From: Lachnoclostridium sp. An181 | GTDB taxonomy: Bacteria > Bacillota > Clostridia > Lachnospirales > Lachnospiraceae | Direction: 5' to 3' | DNA: 64,000 bases | NCBI RefSeq assembly: GCF_002160325.1 | Contig: NZ_NFKJ01000007.1 | Span: 62,001 to 126,000 of the forward strand | In this document: positions 1 to 8,700 of the stretch, one piece after another | How the letters are laid out: each line of letters begins with the position of its first letter | Numbering within the stretch: the first letter of the stretch is position 1 | The notes under the pieces: generated by a model | Told to the model about the DNA's origin: nothing | The model's input: only the letters and a program-made list of their open reading frames with translations | Database searches by the model: none | Program-made: the position numbers and the translations under genes

Positions 1-217
1 TTCCGTCCTCCATCAATTTCTGTTCTATGATATCCTGGATATCTTCCACTGCCATGCTTTCCAGTTTTCGGTTTTCAATGGATGCCACGATATCATACAG
101 TTTTTCTTCTGATATTTTATCCAGTTTGTCTACTTCATTGTTGGCCTTCTGAATGGCACTGATGATTTTATTGCGGTCGTATTCCACCTGACGACCATCC
201 CTTTTGATCACTTTCAT
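1..217 (-). CDS. nrdD: Anaerobic ribonucleoside-triphosphate reductase, N-terminal fragment
   Basis: The gene begins at 217 and runs off the left edge of the window, so only about 72 codons are visible. The N-terminus (MKVIKRDGRQVEYDRNKI...) is an ATP-cone, the allosteric nucleotide-binding domain at the start of NrdD, the oxygen-sensitive glycyl-radical enzyme that reduces ribonucleotides to deoxyribonucleotides. NrdR also has an ATP-cone, but there it follows a zinc ribbon, which is absent here. A weak purine-rich ribosome binding site precedes the ATG. The glycyl-radical domain lies outside the window, so the assignment rests on the ATP-cone alone. A perfect inverted repeat over the -10 box suggests repression. 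Confidence 0.75.
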   Translation of the reverse strand, partial: MKVIKRDGRQVEYDRNKIISAIQKANNEVDKLDKISEEKLYDIVASIENRKLESMAVEDIQDIIEQKLMEDG

Positions 218-260
218 ATATGCTTCACTCTTTCTATTAATATATTCTCATTTTTGACAA

Positions 261-275
261 TTGCTATTATAGCAA
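261..275 (-). promoter_or_regulatory. Promoter -10 with overlapping perfect inverted repeat, upstream of nrdD
   Basis: TTGCTAT-T-ATAGCAA is a perfect inverted repeat with 7-base arms. It contains the minus-strand -10 hexamer TATAAT (266-271), about 45 bases before the nrdD start. The -35 is poor. Its position suggests a repressor operator. It does not match the usual NrdR-box pair, so the regulator is unknown. Confidence 0.45.
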
Positions 276-344
276 ATCCGCCATGCTTTTTCTACCATAT
301 CTTGTGTTTTTTTTGATTTCCTACTATATGTTGTATTATCAGAC

Positions 345-378
345 AAAAAGGCCAAAGGATGGAAATTATCCTTCGGCC
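345..378 (-). terminator. Rho-independent terminator after the NuoE-like gene
   Basis: An 11-base near-perfect stem (GGCCGAAGGAT/ATCCTTTGGCC) with a 7-base loop is followed on the minus strand by TTTTT. It overlaps the stop codon of the NuoE-like gene and separates it from nrdD. Confidence 0.85.
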
Positions 379-845
379 CTGTATTTTTGAAGAATTCGGG
401 GGATATCCTGCTCTTTTACGTGCGTATGCAGTTCCCCGTCAACCAGCATGTTTGGGGATGTTTTGCAATGTTTCAGACAATTTCTGACCGACACCAAAAA
501 CACACCATCCTTTGAGATTCCTCCCTCATCCGGCATCAGCTCCTTTTTGACTGCACGGATGAGCGCTGCCCCGTCTTTCTTTGCACACCGCTCTCCGGAA
601 CAGAGTACGATCCTATGCCTGTATGCAGCCTCCCGAAGGCTTGGATACAGTTTCATGATAAAGGAGATCACACTCTCCTTGACATCGAACTCTTTGGAAA
701 TCCTCTTTTGAATGTCCTTTGGCACACAGCCCATCTCCTCCTGTATCTCACGCAGCATGGCGACAAGATTTTCCTGTTCTTTTGGATTTTTTAAAGACTG
801 ATAATAGGAGATGATTTCTGTCACCATCTCTTCCTGTCCCTGCAT
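366..845 (-). CDS. NuoE-like [2Fe-2S] thioredoxin-fold protein
   Basis: This 159-aa protein matches the 24-kDa (NuoE/HydE-type) subunit family of NADH dehydrogenases and flavin-based hydrogenases. It has an N-terminal helical region and then a thioredoxin-like ferredoxin fold. The four cluster ligands are visible as C82-x4-C87 and C123-x3-C127, the family pattern for one [2Fe-2S] cluster. No NuoF or hydrogenase subunit is adjacent, so it may act as a stand-alone electron carrier or with partners encoded elsewhere. It lies 15 bases after the serine acetyltransferase gene with its own strong site (AAGGAGG) and ends in a clear terminator, so the two genes form one transcript. The link to sulfur assimilation is inferred only from this pairing. 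Confidence 0.8.
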   Translation of the reverse strand: MQGQEEMVTEIISYYQSLKNPKEQENLVAMLREIQEEMGCVPKDIQKRISKEFDVKESVISFIMKLYPSLREAAYRHRIVLCSGERCAKKDGAALIRAVKKELMPDEGGISKDGVFLVSVRNCLKHCKTSPNMLVDGELHTHVKEQDIPRILQKYRAEG

Positions 846-860
846 GTTTGTTCCTCCTTC

Positions 861-1772
861 TTATTCTTCCCAGTCCCATGCATGTTTCTTTGGAACCTTG
901 ATCACAAGCTCCGGCGCCTTTGCACTGACCTTTGTGTTTGCCGGAACGGACTGGGTGATAAAGGTATTACCACCAATGATCGTATTTGCCCCGATGACAG
1001 TCTCTCCTCCCAGTACGCTGGAGTTGGAATACACGGTCACATGATCTTCAATCGTCGGGTGTCGTTTCACTCCGGAAAGCTGCTGTCCGTCGCGGGTGGA
1101 GAGAGCTCCAAGCGTCACTCCCTGGTACAGTTTGACATGGTCTCCGATTTTCGTCGTCTCGCCGATCACCACACCCGTTCCGTGGTCAATAAAAAAATAT
1201 TCTCCGATTTCCGCTCCCGGATTGATGTCGATTCCCGTTCGCCCGTGAGCATACTCTGACATCACTCTTGGAATAAAAGGAATCTTTTCTTTGTAAAGAA
1301 TATGTGCGATCCTGTATACATAAATGGCAAAAAGTCCAGGATATGAAAAAATGATCTCCTCTTTGCTATGCGCGGCCGGATCTCCGTCAAACCCTGCCTG
1401 AATATCCGTAAGGAGAGTTCTCTGCACACCCGGCAGTGCGCCAAAAAAGATGTCGCATACTTCCTCTGCGCGTCCATCCAACGTCTCGCCTTCTAATGTC
1501 CCCTCATACGTCAGAGCAATCTTCACCTGCTCTTTGAGTACATCATAGAGATGATTCACTTTATACCCCACATAGTGTACTGCCTCTGTCTCCAGCATGG
1601 TGTCTCTTCCGAAATACCCCGGAAACATCACTGTTTTGAGCTCCCGGATAAAATCGATCACAACGGACCGCTCTGGCATTGGTTTTCCCTTTTTTGCACA
1701 AAATAATTCTTCCATTTTATAATTGTTTCCGATTTCATCTACCATCTTTTGAATCGTTTTCTTTTTTCCCAT
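861..1772 (-). CDS. cysE: Serine O-acetyltransferase (EpsC type)
   Basis: This 303-aa enzyme transfers acetyl from acetyl-CoA to L-serine, giving O-acetylserine, the precursor of cysteine. The N-terminal half is helical and the C-terminal half is a left-handed beta-helix of hexapeptide repeats. The active-site region is clear: DINPGAEIGEYFFIDHGTG with the catalytic Asp/His, then GVTLGAL and the conserved HPTIEDHV. The length fits the longer clostridial EpsC form. The start at 1772 follows GAGGGATTGCC. A consensus promoter lies in the end of the upstream gene. Cysteine synthase is not in the window. Confidence 0.92.
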   Translation of the reverse strand: MGKKKTIQKMVDEIGNNYKMEELFCAKKGKPMPERSVVIDFIRELKTVMFPGYFGRDTMLETEAVHYVGYKVNHLYDVLKEQVKIALTYEGTLEGETLDGRAEEVCDIFFGALPGVQRTLLTDIQAGFDGDPAAHSKEEIIFSYPGLFAIYVYRIAHILYKEKIPFIPRVMSEYAHGRTGIDINPGAEIGEYFFIDHGTGVVIGETTKIGDHVKLYQGVTLGALSTRDGQQLSGVKRHPTIEDHVTVYSNSSVLGGETVIGANTIIGGNTFITQSVPANTKVSAKAPELVIKVPKKHAWDWEE

Positions 1773-1799
1773 GGCAATCCCTCATTGCTTTTTTGCTTT

Positions 1800-1828
1800 A
1801 TCATATTATAGTGTTTCTGTTTTGTCAA
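1800..1828 (-). promoter_or_regulatory. SigA-type promoter for cysE and the NuoE-like gene
   Basis: On the minus strand: TTGACA (1823-1828), a 17-base spacer, TATGAT (1800-1805). The -35 overlaps the final codons of the hemD part of the upstream gene, so the cysE pair can be expressed separately from the tetrapyrrole operon. Confidence 0.8.
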
Positions 1829-3333
1829 ATTTCCAAAATTCTATCTATGACAGCGTCTATTTTTGCCTCCTTTGCAAAAACGGACAAAAATCCAAATCGA
1901 TCTGCTTCTTCTTTTGTTTTCCTCCCAATGCACACAGCATGAATCTTTCCATAGTCAAGCCCGGGAAAACTTTTTACAAATCCTTTCACTGTAGATGCAC
2001 TTGTAAAGGTAACGCAGTCTATAGTCCCTGTTTGAAATTCTTTCTCTATTTTGCGAATGAGCCATGGCTTTCCTCCCACAGTTGTATCGTACAGAGGAAT
2101 ATCTGTGATTGGGATCTCTTTTTCCTTTAAAGGTTTCAAAATCTCCGCAGAACCTTCTCTTGCCCGAAGAAGGACTACACGCTCTCCTTCTTTTACTGCA
2201 CTGGCAAGACACTCGCCTAAATCTTTCGCATAATACTCTTTTGGCATCAAATCCGGAAAAAATCCTCTTTTTTTCAATTCGCATGCCGTAGCAGAGCCAA
2301 TGACCGCAAGCTTATCCTCTGTCTTCCAGATATGGCGGATATCCATTTTTCGTTCTGCAAGCCATGCAAAAAAGGTTTCCACCCCCTCCGGGCTTGTAAA
2401 AACGTACCACCGTTGCTCTTTTGTCCGCAACACTTGGTCCAGTTTCTCATTTTCCTCTATGGGATTCAGAGAAATGGTCGGAAATTCAATGACCTGAGCT
2501 CCAAGGGAGCGCAGTCTGCTGCTCAATCCTTCGTTTCTTTTTCTTGGCCTTGTCACCAAAATTTTCTTTCCCCCAAGTTTTCGTTTCTTTGTCCAGGAGA
2601 GCTTTTTTGCCAGATTGCACACTTTCCCCACCACGATCACAGCCGGGGCATGGATCTTGGCCTTTTTTGCCTCCATTGTCAAAGACTCTACAGTGGAAAG
2701 AATGCATCTTTGGGTGGATGTTGTTCCGTTTTCCACTACAGCGGCAGGCATATCCGGTGCCATACCGGCCATTCGAAGTCCGTTTAAAATCTCCTCCAAA
2801 ACACTGACTCCCATTAAAAAGACAAGCGTTCCCCCCATCCGCACAAGGGAAACGTAATCAATTTCTTCGTCTTTTTCTTTTCTCTTATGCGCAGTCACCA
2901 CGCAAAAAGAGGAGGCAAAATCTCTGTGGGTTACCGGAATTCCCGCATAAGCAAGGGCAGCCAGCGCAGAAGTCACGCCGGGAATGATCTCAAACGATAC
3001 CCCTTCTTTTTCAAGCTCAAGCGCTTCTTCTCCTCCCCTCCCAAAGACGAATGGATCGCCTCCTTTGAGCCTTACCACCGTATTTCCTTTTTTTGTCTCC
3101 TTTAAAAGAATTTCCTGGATCTCCGCCTGAGACTTTACATGGTTTCCTTTTCGTTTTCCCACATAGATCACTTTTTTCTCTTCCGGAATCATGGAGAGGA
3201 TCTCCGTACTCACAAGAGCATCATACACAAACACATCTGCTGTCTCAAAAAGTCTTCTGGCTTTTACGCTCAAAAGTTCTTCGTCCCCCGGACCTGCTCC
3301 CACAAGGTATACCTTCCCCATCTTTTTCTCCAT
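1825..3333 (-). CDS. cobA: Uroporphyrinogen-III C-methyltransferase / uroporphyrinogen-III synthase fusion
   Basis: This 502-aa protein fuses two enzymes. Residues about 5-245 are a SUMT (CobA) methyltransferase that uses SAM to convert uroporphyrinogen III to precorrin-2: VGAGPGD near the start, the VRLKGGDPFVFGRG motif, and the VVTAHK region. Residues about 250-502 are a HemD synthase, which closes hydroxymethylbilane into uroporphyrinogen III; it begins with the typical GGKKILVTRPR and has VFTSPEGVETF. The CobA-HemD fusion is common in Clostridia. It starts 1 base after hemC, so the two are translationally coupled, and it is the last gene of the tetrapyrrole operon. An internal Met at residue 5 is an alternative start. 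Confidence 0.95.
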   Translation of the reverse strand: MEKKMGKVYLVGAGPGDEELLSVKARRLFETADVFVYDALVSTEILSMIPEEKKVIYVGKRKGNHVKSQAEIQEILLKETKKGNTVVRLKGGDPFVFGRGGEEALELEKEGVSFEIIPGVTSALAALAYAGIPVTHRDFASSFCVVTAHKRKEKDEEIDYVSLVRMGGTLVFLMGVSVLEEILNGLRMAGMAPDMPAAVVENGTTSTQRCILSTVESLTMEAKKAKIHAPAVIVVGKVCNLAKKLSWTKKRKLGGKKILVTRPRKRNEGLSSRLRSLGAQVIEFPTISLNPIEENEKLDQVLRTKEQRWYVFTSPEGVETFFAWLAERKMDIRHIWKTEDKLAVIGSATACELKKRGFFPDLMPKEYYAKDLGECLASAVKEGERVVLLRAREGSAEILKPLKEKEIPITDIPLYDTTVGGKPWLIRKIEKEFQTGTIDCVTFTSASTVKGFVKSFPGLDYGKIHAVCIGRKTKEEADRFGFLSVFAKEAKIDAVIDRILEI

Positions 3334-3334
3334 T

Positions 3335-4222
3335 TCATTCCCTGCACTTTCTCTTTAAATTTTCTGCCAGCCTTTTTCCTGCCTCCTGGCACGCACCAAC
3401 TTCTCCACAAAGGTTGTCTTTGACATAACGTCCGCTCTCTTCGTCCAAATACAATCCCTGCATAAAAAGGGATGACCCTTCTATTTTTGCATAGGCAGCT
3501 GTCGGGGAGGTGCAGCCCCCGTCCAGGATACGGATAAATTCCCTCTCTGCAAGAGCTGCAAATCTGCTCTTCTTGTCATCCACTTCTTTTAAGTAGAAGT
3601 AATCCTCGTCCAATCTCCCCTGCACAGCCAAAATCCCCTGCCCGGCAGCCGGAATCACTTCCTCTGTGGAAAACACTCTTCCAATACAATCTCCGATGCC
3701 AAGCCGGTAAAGCCCTGCAGCTGCCAAAACAGTTCCATCATACTCTTCTTCTGCAAGTTTACGGATCCTTGTCTCCACATTTCCCCGGATGAGCCGGAAG
3801 TTCCACGACGGATTCAATTCTTTCAGCTGAAGGATCCTCCGTTTGCTCGCTGAACCGATGACCCCTTTTTCCGGGATTTGTTTCCTCCCAGGTTTATAGA
3901 GAAGCACATCTCTTGGATCTTCCCGTTTCGTGTAGGCCAAAATATCAAGACCGTCCTCAAGTATCATCGGCACATCTTTGAGGCTGTGCACCGCAAGATC
4001 AATCTCCCCTCGTTTTAGCGCCTGGTCCAGCTCTTTTACAAACAGTCCTTTTCCGCCCACTTTTTCAAGGCTCCGGTTCAGGATCCTGTCTCCTGTTGTC
4101 TTCATGGTCACGACCTTGGCGTGAATATACGGATGGTATTTTTCAATTGTCCTTTTTACTTCTTCGGCCTGAGCGATCGCAAGCCTGCTCTCCCTGCTGC
4201 CAATTCGCACTAATTTTTTCAT
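3335..4222 (-). CDS. hemC: Hydroxymethylbilane synthase (porphobilinogen deaminase)
   Basis: This 295-aa enzyme joins four porphobilinogen molecules into hydroxymethylbilane, the substrate of the HemD domain encoded next. Visible signatures are the IGSRESRLAIAQ N-terminus, SLKDVP, the arginine-rich pyrrole-binding stretch (KRREDP-like, then GNVETRIRKL), and Cys237 in GGCTSPTAA, which carries the dipyrromethane cofactor. Its length is slightly below the usual 310. It sits 15 bases after cbiK within one operon. HemA, HemL and HemB, which supply porphobilinogen, are not in the window. Confidence 0.96.
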   Translation of the reverse strand: MKKLVRIGSRESRLAIAQAEEVKRTIEKYHPYIHAKVVTMKTTGDRILNRSLEKVGGKGLFVKELDQALKRGEIDLAVHSLKDVPMILEDGLDILAYTKREDPRDVLLYKPGRKQIPEKGVIGSASKRRILQLKELNPSWNFRLIRGNVETRIRKLAEEEYDGTVLAAAGLYRLGIGDCIGRVFSTEEVIPAAGQGILAVQGRLDEDYFYLKEVDDKKSRFAALAEREFIRILDGGCTSPTAAYAKIEGSSLFMQGLYLDEESGRYVKDNLCGEVGACQEAGKRLAENLKRKCRE

Positions 4223-4237
4223 TGCTTTCTTCTTTCT

Positions 4238-5035
4238 CTACCCGTTCCTTTTCTCTATGATCTCACAAAGATTGGCTTTTAAAATTTTCCGTATTCCAAT
4301 CATTTCTCCAAGCCCCCTGGCTTTTATGCGCACCAGAAATCCCTTGTCTTCCAAAAAAGACTTCCAGGAATTTTCTTTTCCCGCCATCTCTGTCCTTACA
4401 TGATACCCTGCCAAAAACAAAAGCGGCATCAAACACAGTTTCTCTCTCCCAAGTCCCCAAGCCTTCCTGGCTGCATTTTCAAGCCCCCTTTCATCCTGCA
4501 AAAATTCTATCACTGTATGGCAAGGGAACAGCTTTTCCAGAGCCCTCCAAAGTCCATGATATTCTAAGGGCACACTGCTTTTCCTCCCATGTCCCATAAG
4601 GATCAATGTCTCATCCTGGCCAATGCCACTCTCCTCGATCAGACATTTTGCAGTTAATGTACACGCTTTATCCCCTGCAAGCAAAGGCTTTGCACAATCC
4701 AGGAGGACAAACTGTTTCTTCCACCTAAAAAGCGCTTTTTGCATCTTTTCATACTGCATTCCCTGTCCAAGAAATGTTGGCAGCACATAGACCTTTTCCA
4801 TCCCTCTTTTGTACATCATATGAAGTGCATCTTCAAGATCAGGAAGACATGCTGCCCTGCGTTCTTTCCATATTTTCCTCACTCTGTCCCCTGTGATGGC
4901 GGACAGCACAAAAAAAGAAGGGAACTCCTGACAGATAAATTCTTCAAGGGCAAAGACTGTGTTTTTCATGGCTTTCTCATCCGTGGATCCAAAACTTACA
5001 AGGAGGATTCCCTCGCTTTTTTGCGTCCTTTTCAC
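4238..5035 (-). CDS. cbiK: Sirohydrochlorin cobaltochelatase, anaerobic type
   Basis: This 265-aa protein inserts cobalt into sirohydrochlorin at the start of the anaerobic cobalamin pathway. The two-lobed chelatase fold begins with the LLVSFGST motif. The metal-binding triad is present at His149 (MGHG), Glu177 and His212 (AGYH...MAG), in register with His145/Glu175/His207 of the Salmonella enzyme. Translation starts at a GTG that overlaps the stop of cobO by one base (TAGTG). It is encoded away from any other cbi gene in this window and may also serve siroheme or other tetrapyrrole needs. Confidence 0.9.
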   Translation of the reverse strand: MKRTQKSEGILLVSFGSTDEKAMKNTVFALEEFICQEFPSFFVLSAITGDRVRKIWKERRAACLPDLEDALHMMYKRGMEKVYVLPTFLGQGMQYEKMQKALFRWKKQFVLLDCAKPLLAGDKACTLTAKCLIEESGIGQDETLILMGHGRKSSVPLEYHGLWRALEKLFPCHTVIEFLQDERGLENAARKAWGLGREKLCLMPLLFLAGYHVRTEMAGKENSWKSFLEDKGFLVRIKARGLGEMIGIRKILKANLCEIIEKRNG

Positions 5036-5568
5036 TAATATTCAATCCCTTTTCTCGCAAACACGCCTCTGTCAAAGGGGTGTTTCTTTTTTTGTATATC
5101 TGAAATATAGTCTGCCTCATCCATCCAGCTTTTGGCCGGATTTCTTCCCGTGAGCACAAGCTCTGTCCTGCCTTTTTGTTCTTTTAAAAAAGAGAGGACT
5201 TCCCCTTCTGTAAGAATACCGACTTCTGTGGCTGCCATGATCTCATCCATGACGATCATTTCGTAGTGCCCGCTTTTTGCACACTCCAAAATCTGTTTCC
5301 AAAGCATCCGGTACATTTCTTTCATCTCTTCTTTTTCTTCTTCATCAAGGTTCCAAATAAACCCAAATGCTTTTTTCATATGAAGGACTGTGATATTTTC
5401 CACATCATCCAAAATAACAAGCTCACCGGAATCTTCTGTCTTTAAAAATCTGGCAAACAGCACGTGCATCCCACTCCCTGCTGCCCGCACCGCAAGCCCG
5501 GTCGCTGCTGTTGTCTTTCCTTTGCCGTCTCCACAGTAAATGTGGATCATTCCAGGTTTCCTTGACAT
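5035..5568 (-). CDS. cobO: Corrinoid adenosyltransferase (CobO/BtuR family)
   Basis: This 177-aa protein uses ATP to adenosylate cob(I)yrinate or cob(I)alamin, forming the Co-C bond of adenosylcobalamin. It has the P-loop GDGKGKTTAATGLAVRA at the N-terminus, the VMDEI Walker B-like motif near residue 110, and LTGRNP near the C-terminus, all typical of the family. It is the first gene of the operon, with a strong TAAGGAGG site and a consensus promoter. The partial pathway here (adenosylation plus cobalt insertion plus uroporphyrinogen III and precorrin-2) implies that the remaining cob/cbi genes are elsewhere. Confidence 0.94.
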   Translation of the reverse strand: MSRKPGMIHIYCGDGKGKTTAATGLAVRAAGSGMHVLFARFLKTEDSGELVILDDVENITVLHMKKAFGFIWNLDEEEKEEMKEMYRMLWKQILECAKSGHYEMIVMDEIMAATEVGILTEGEVLSFLKEQKGRTELVLTGRNPAKSWMDEADYISDIQKKKHPFDRGVFARKGIEY

Positions 5569-5584
5569 CTAAGTCCCTCCTTAC

Positions 5585-5633
5585 AAAGTTTTAAAACTTT
5601 ATTTATCTTACCTTCTTTTTCCCGGGCTGTCAA
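5585..5633 (-). promoter_or_regulatory. Promoter and 16-base palindrome upstream of the tetrapyrrole operon
   Basis: Minus strand: TTGACA (5628-5633), 17-base spacer, TAAGAT (5605-5610), then the perfect palindrome AAAGTTTTAAAACTTT (5585-5600) covering the predicted transcription start and ending just before the cobO ribosome binding site. The promoter is a very good match. The palindrome is placed like an operator. No cobalamin riboswitch fits in this short leader. Confidence 0.75.
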
Positions 5634-5689
5634 CGAACCCCTCTGGTCTTTATTTTGATCCTTAAGGGAGACATAAAGATTTTCCTAAT

Positions 5690-5735
5690 AGAAAGGAAAA
5701 AGGGAAAAAGCTTTTCCTGCCCTTTCCCTTTCTCA
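5690..5735 (-). terminator. Possible terminator after the 1531-aa surface protein gene
   Basis: An imperfect purine/pyrimidine inverted repeat (about GGGAAAGGGCAGGAAAAGC / GCTTTTTCCC) lies 20-60 bases after the stop codon. The stem is AT-rich and the U-tract is interrupted. Confidence 0.45.
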
Positions 5736-5752
5736 TCATTTTCTACTATTGA

Positions 5753-8700
5753 TTATTTCTTTTTTCTTCCAAATACTGCAATTGCTGCCATGGCCGATGC
5801 CAAAAGTCCAGCAGCAGGCATAACCGGATTATCGTCCCCCGTTTTCACAGATTTCTGGGCACCTGGTTTTGGTCCATCTTCTGTGTTGGTGTTTGCACTG
5901 GCATCTGCCGTGAGTTTCTTGTCAGCTACTGTATCCGCTTTTTTGGTTTCCTTCTCCGTGTCCTTTACAGGCTCCTTTCGCTCCAGTTTTGCAACTGCAT
6001 CTTCCAGAGCAGCCGCGCAAGTGTCCACTTCTTTCTGATCTGCTTCCTCATCTGCAAGTACTTCTTGTGCCTCAGTCAGTGCAGTGCGCATCTTTGTAAA
6101 GCTTTCTGCCTCATAATCCACTCTGCGAAGTGTGCTGGCCTTTGACACCAGTTCTTCCAAAGCCTGCTTGTTTGGCTTTAACCGAAGATCTGCCATTGCC
6201 TGCAAAAGGTTCTTCCATGCACTGTCCACTTCTTCCTGCATGGCATCCGTATTATCCTTGGTATCTCTCGCCTCTTGCAATGCTTGCAGGAACGTTTCTT
6301 TCCCTTCATCCATATAGGATGTTATATTTTTTTCCATGGTTTCGGCCAGGGCAATGACTTTTTCAAGATCTGCCTTGTCTCCCTGCTTGAATGACAGGTA
6401 CTGCATTGCCTTTATCAGCTCTTTCCATGCATCGTCAATGATCTGCTGTGTCAGACCACTTTCCGAAGCCTGCGCTCTTGCAAGAACATCTTTTGCATTC
6501 GCCAAAGCCGTTTCGTATGTTTTGACTACGGATGCGATCACTCCTTCTGTGCTCACATTCTCTGTCAGTGAGATTGCATACTCCAACACAGCTGTGGAAA
6601 GAGTTTCTTCTGATGGAATATCAGACTTTTTCACATGGGAAATTCCACTTTCCACACTCGTCTCCACACTTGTCTTGTCCGAATACTGAACATTTACTGT
6701 TTTTTTGTCTGATGCCATATTGAAGATAATCTCGTCCGTAAGTTCCTCTTCGTCTGCTTTTACCAGGAGTTTCCCATCTTTTTCTTCTGCCGTACAGTTG
6801 TAAGTTTCATATGTTCCATCCCCGTTTTCTGTCACATATGCTTTTGTGAGTACAAGTTCTTCCATAGCCTTAAATATTTCGTGCACGTCATTGTCACAGG
6901 AACCGCCCTGTCCGTAATATCCCCCTACATTCATCCCTTGCGGGGTTTTCCACCAGTCCGTGATCATATCCACGTATGTCTCGCCAAGCGTTACCTGTCG
7001 GCCCACCTTTTCCCCGTACTCACTCGTATCCCCAGGTTTCTGTACAGACAGTGTTGCCTTGATCTGTGGGTCTGCGATAAATGCCCAGTACAGGTTTCCG
7101 TCAAATCCCATCAGCTGCACGCAGGACCCAAGGGCATTCATACCCCTTTCCAGATATTCCTGGTCTCCTGTCAGTTCATACATGTTGAACTGTGCATAGA
7201 TACTCCAAGCAGTCCAGCCGTGAGGAGAATTCATCATATTGTTTGGATTGGCAGTCACAAGTGTATCATACTGTGCTTCCCAGAACCTCAAGGAACCGCC
7301 GTTCATACGGGAATCCGGTATCAGGCGCTGCTCTAAAGATTCATGCAGATCAAGATACAGTTTCGCTCCATCCTGATATTTCTGCCTATCCTTGGAGCCT
7401 TCCGGATGCATCAGGGCGAACTCGGAAAGCTGAGTTGCCGAGCATGCGACAGCCCCGTCCTCCAGCGTGATCTGACCTTCTGTATGCAAATCTCCGCCAA
7501 GTCTTACCAGATTGTCCATGGCCCGTTTTACAGAATCATAATGCCTGTCATATCTTGCCTGCCATACATCCTGATCCTCCCTGTCTGATCGGGCAAGCTC
7601 TTTTTCTGCATACATCAGCTCCATGATGGATTTTGCAGGATAAATAACAGATGTATAGTCTCCGGTCGGCCCGATATACGCTCCATTCTCATCCTGTTTG
7701 TTGTCAATCAGCCAGTCCGCGATCTTCACTGCCTTTTCCAAATCCTCAATATTGCCCTGTGCTTCATATTTGTCGGTCAAAATCCCAACAGTGGTGCTGT
7801 GATTTTGAATTCTTGAAGCATTGTTTTTTGGCACCCCGTTCTCATCGTATCCGATGACACTGTACACATCGGCAAAATTTGCATCAATCTTTGCATCCTG
7901 CTCTTCATTCGGAAAATATTTCTGTCCCAGATATGCGCTGTACAAGCCGTACCAGGATTCACAGCAGTCCGCTGCCTTGGCAGGATGATCCACTGCTGCT
8001 TCTTTTGCATTCTGCATGTACCATTTCCACGTATTTCTCTCTGTGATCATGGCCTCTGACTCATAAGCTCCATTGTTCACAGTCAGCCTGTAGACACCTG
8101 CTCCTTCTTTTGGATCGAATATAAATGTATAGCAGTTTCCGTTCACTTGCGGATCTGTGAGTGTTGCCTGCGGGATATAAGCAGTTGTCTTTGTATCTGT
8201 TTCCCCATCTTTGGATCGGACATTTGGCGCATTTCCATTTTCCAGCTTGTCCACCTTCACCTCTTCTACCGGCTTATCGGAATACACGGAAATCTTAGTA
8301 CTCTCTCCTTCTCCCACTGTATACCGGTCAGCATCAAATACCGGAATTTGCGTATTGTCTGCGATCGTACTCTTTACTTCGTTTAATCCATGCAGGGTAT
8401 CCACTGGTTTAAAATAAATATTCCACGTCTTCTCCTCATTTGCCTCAAGCTTATTCATATCCTGAGGGTGTCTTGCCGGCAGTTCCCCGGATTTTAATAC
8501 ATCCAGGGATGCAGAATAAATCCTGTGTGCACCGCTTTCATAATTCATCGTGTAAGATGCAACCGGACTGTCTGTTGCAAATGTCAAAAGTCTTCCGCTC
8601 GGTGTGGAAAAATATCCCCATGCATGCGTCTTTTCACATCTCATCATGGTCGGAAAAAGCTGGTCATTGTATTCCGGATAGGATGCCATATATGTGTCAA

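Noticed and set aside
5569-5640. Cobalamin riboswitch upstream of cobO
   Set aside because: The leader from predicted start to ATG is only about 30 nt and holds a palindrome. The B12-box is absent.
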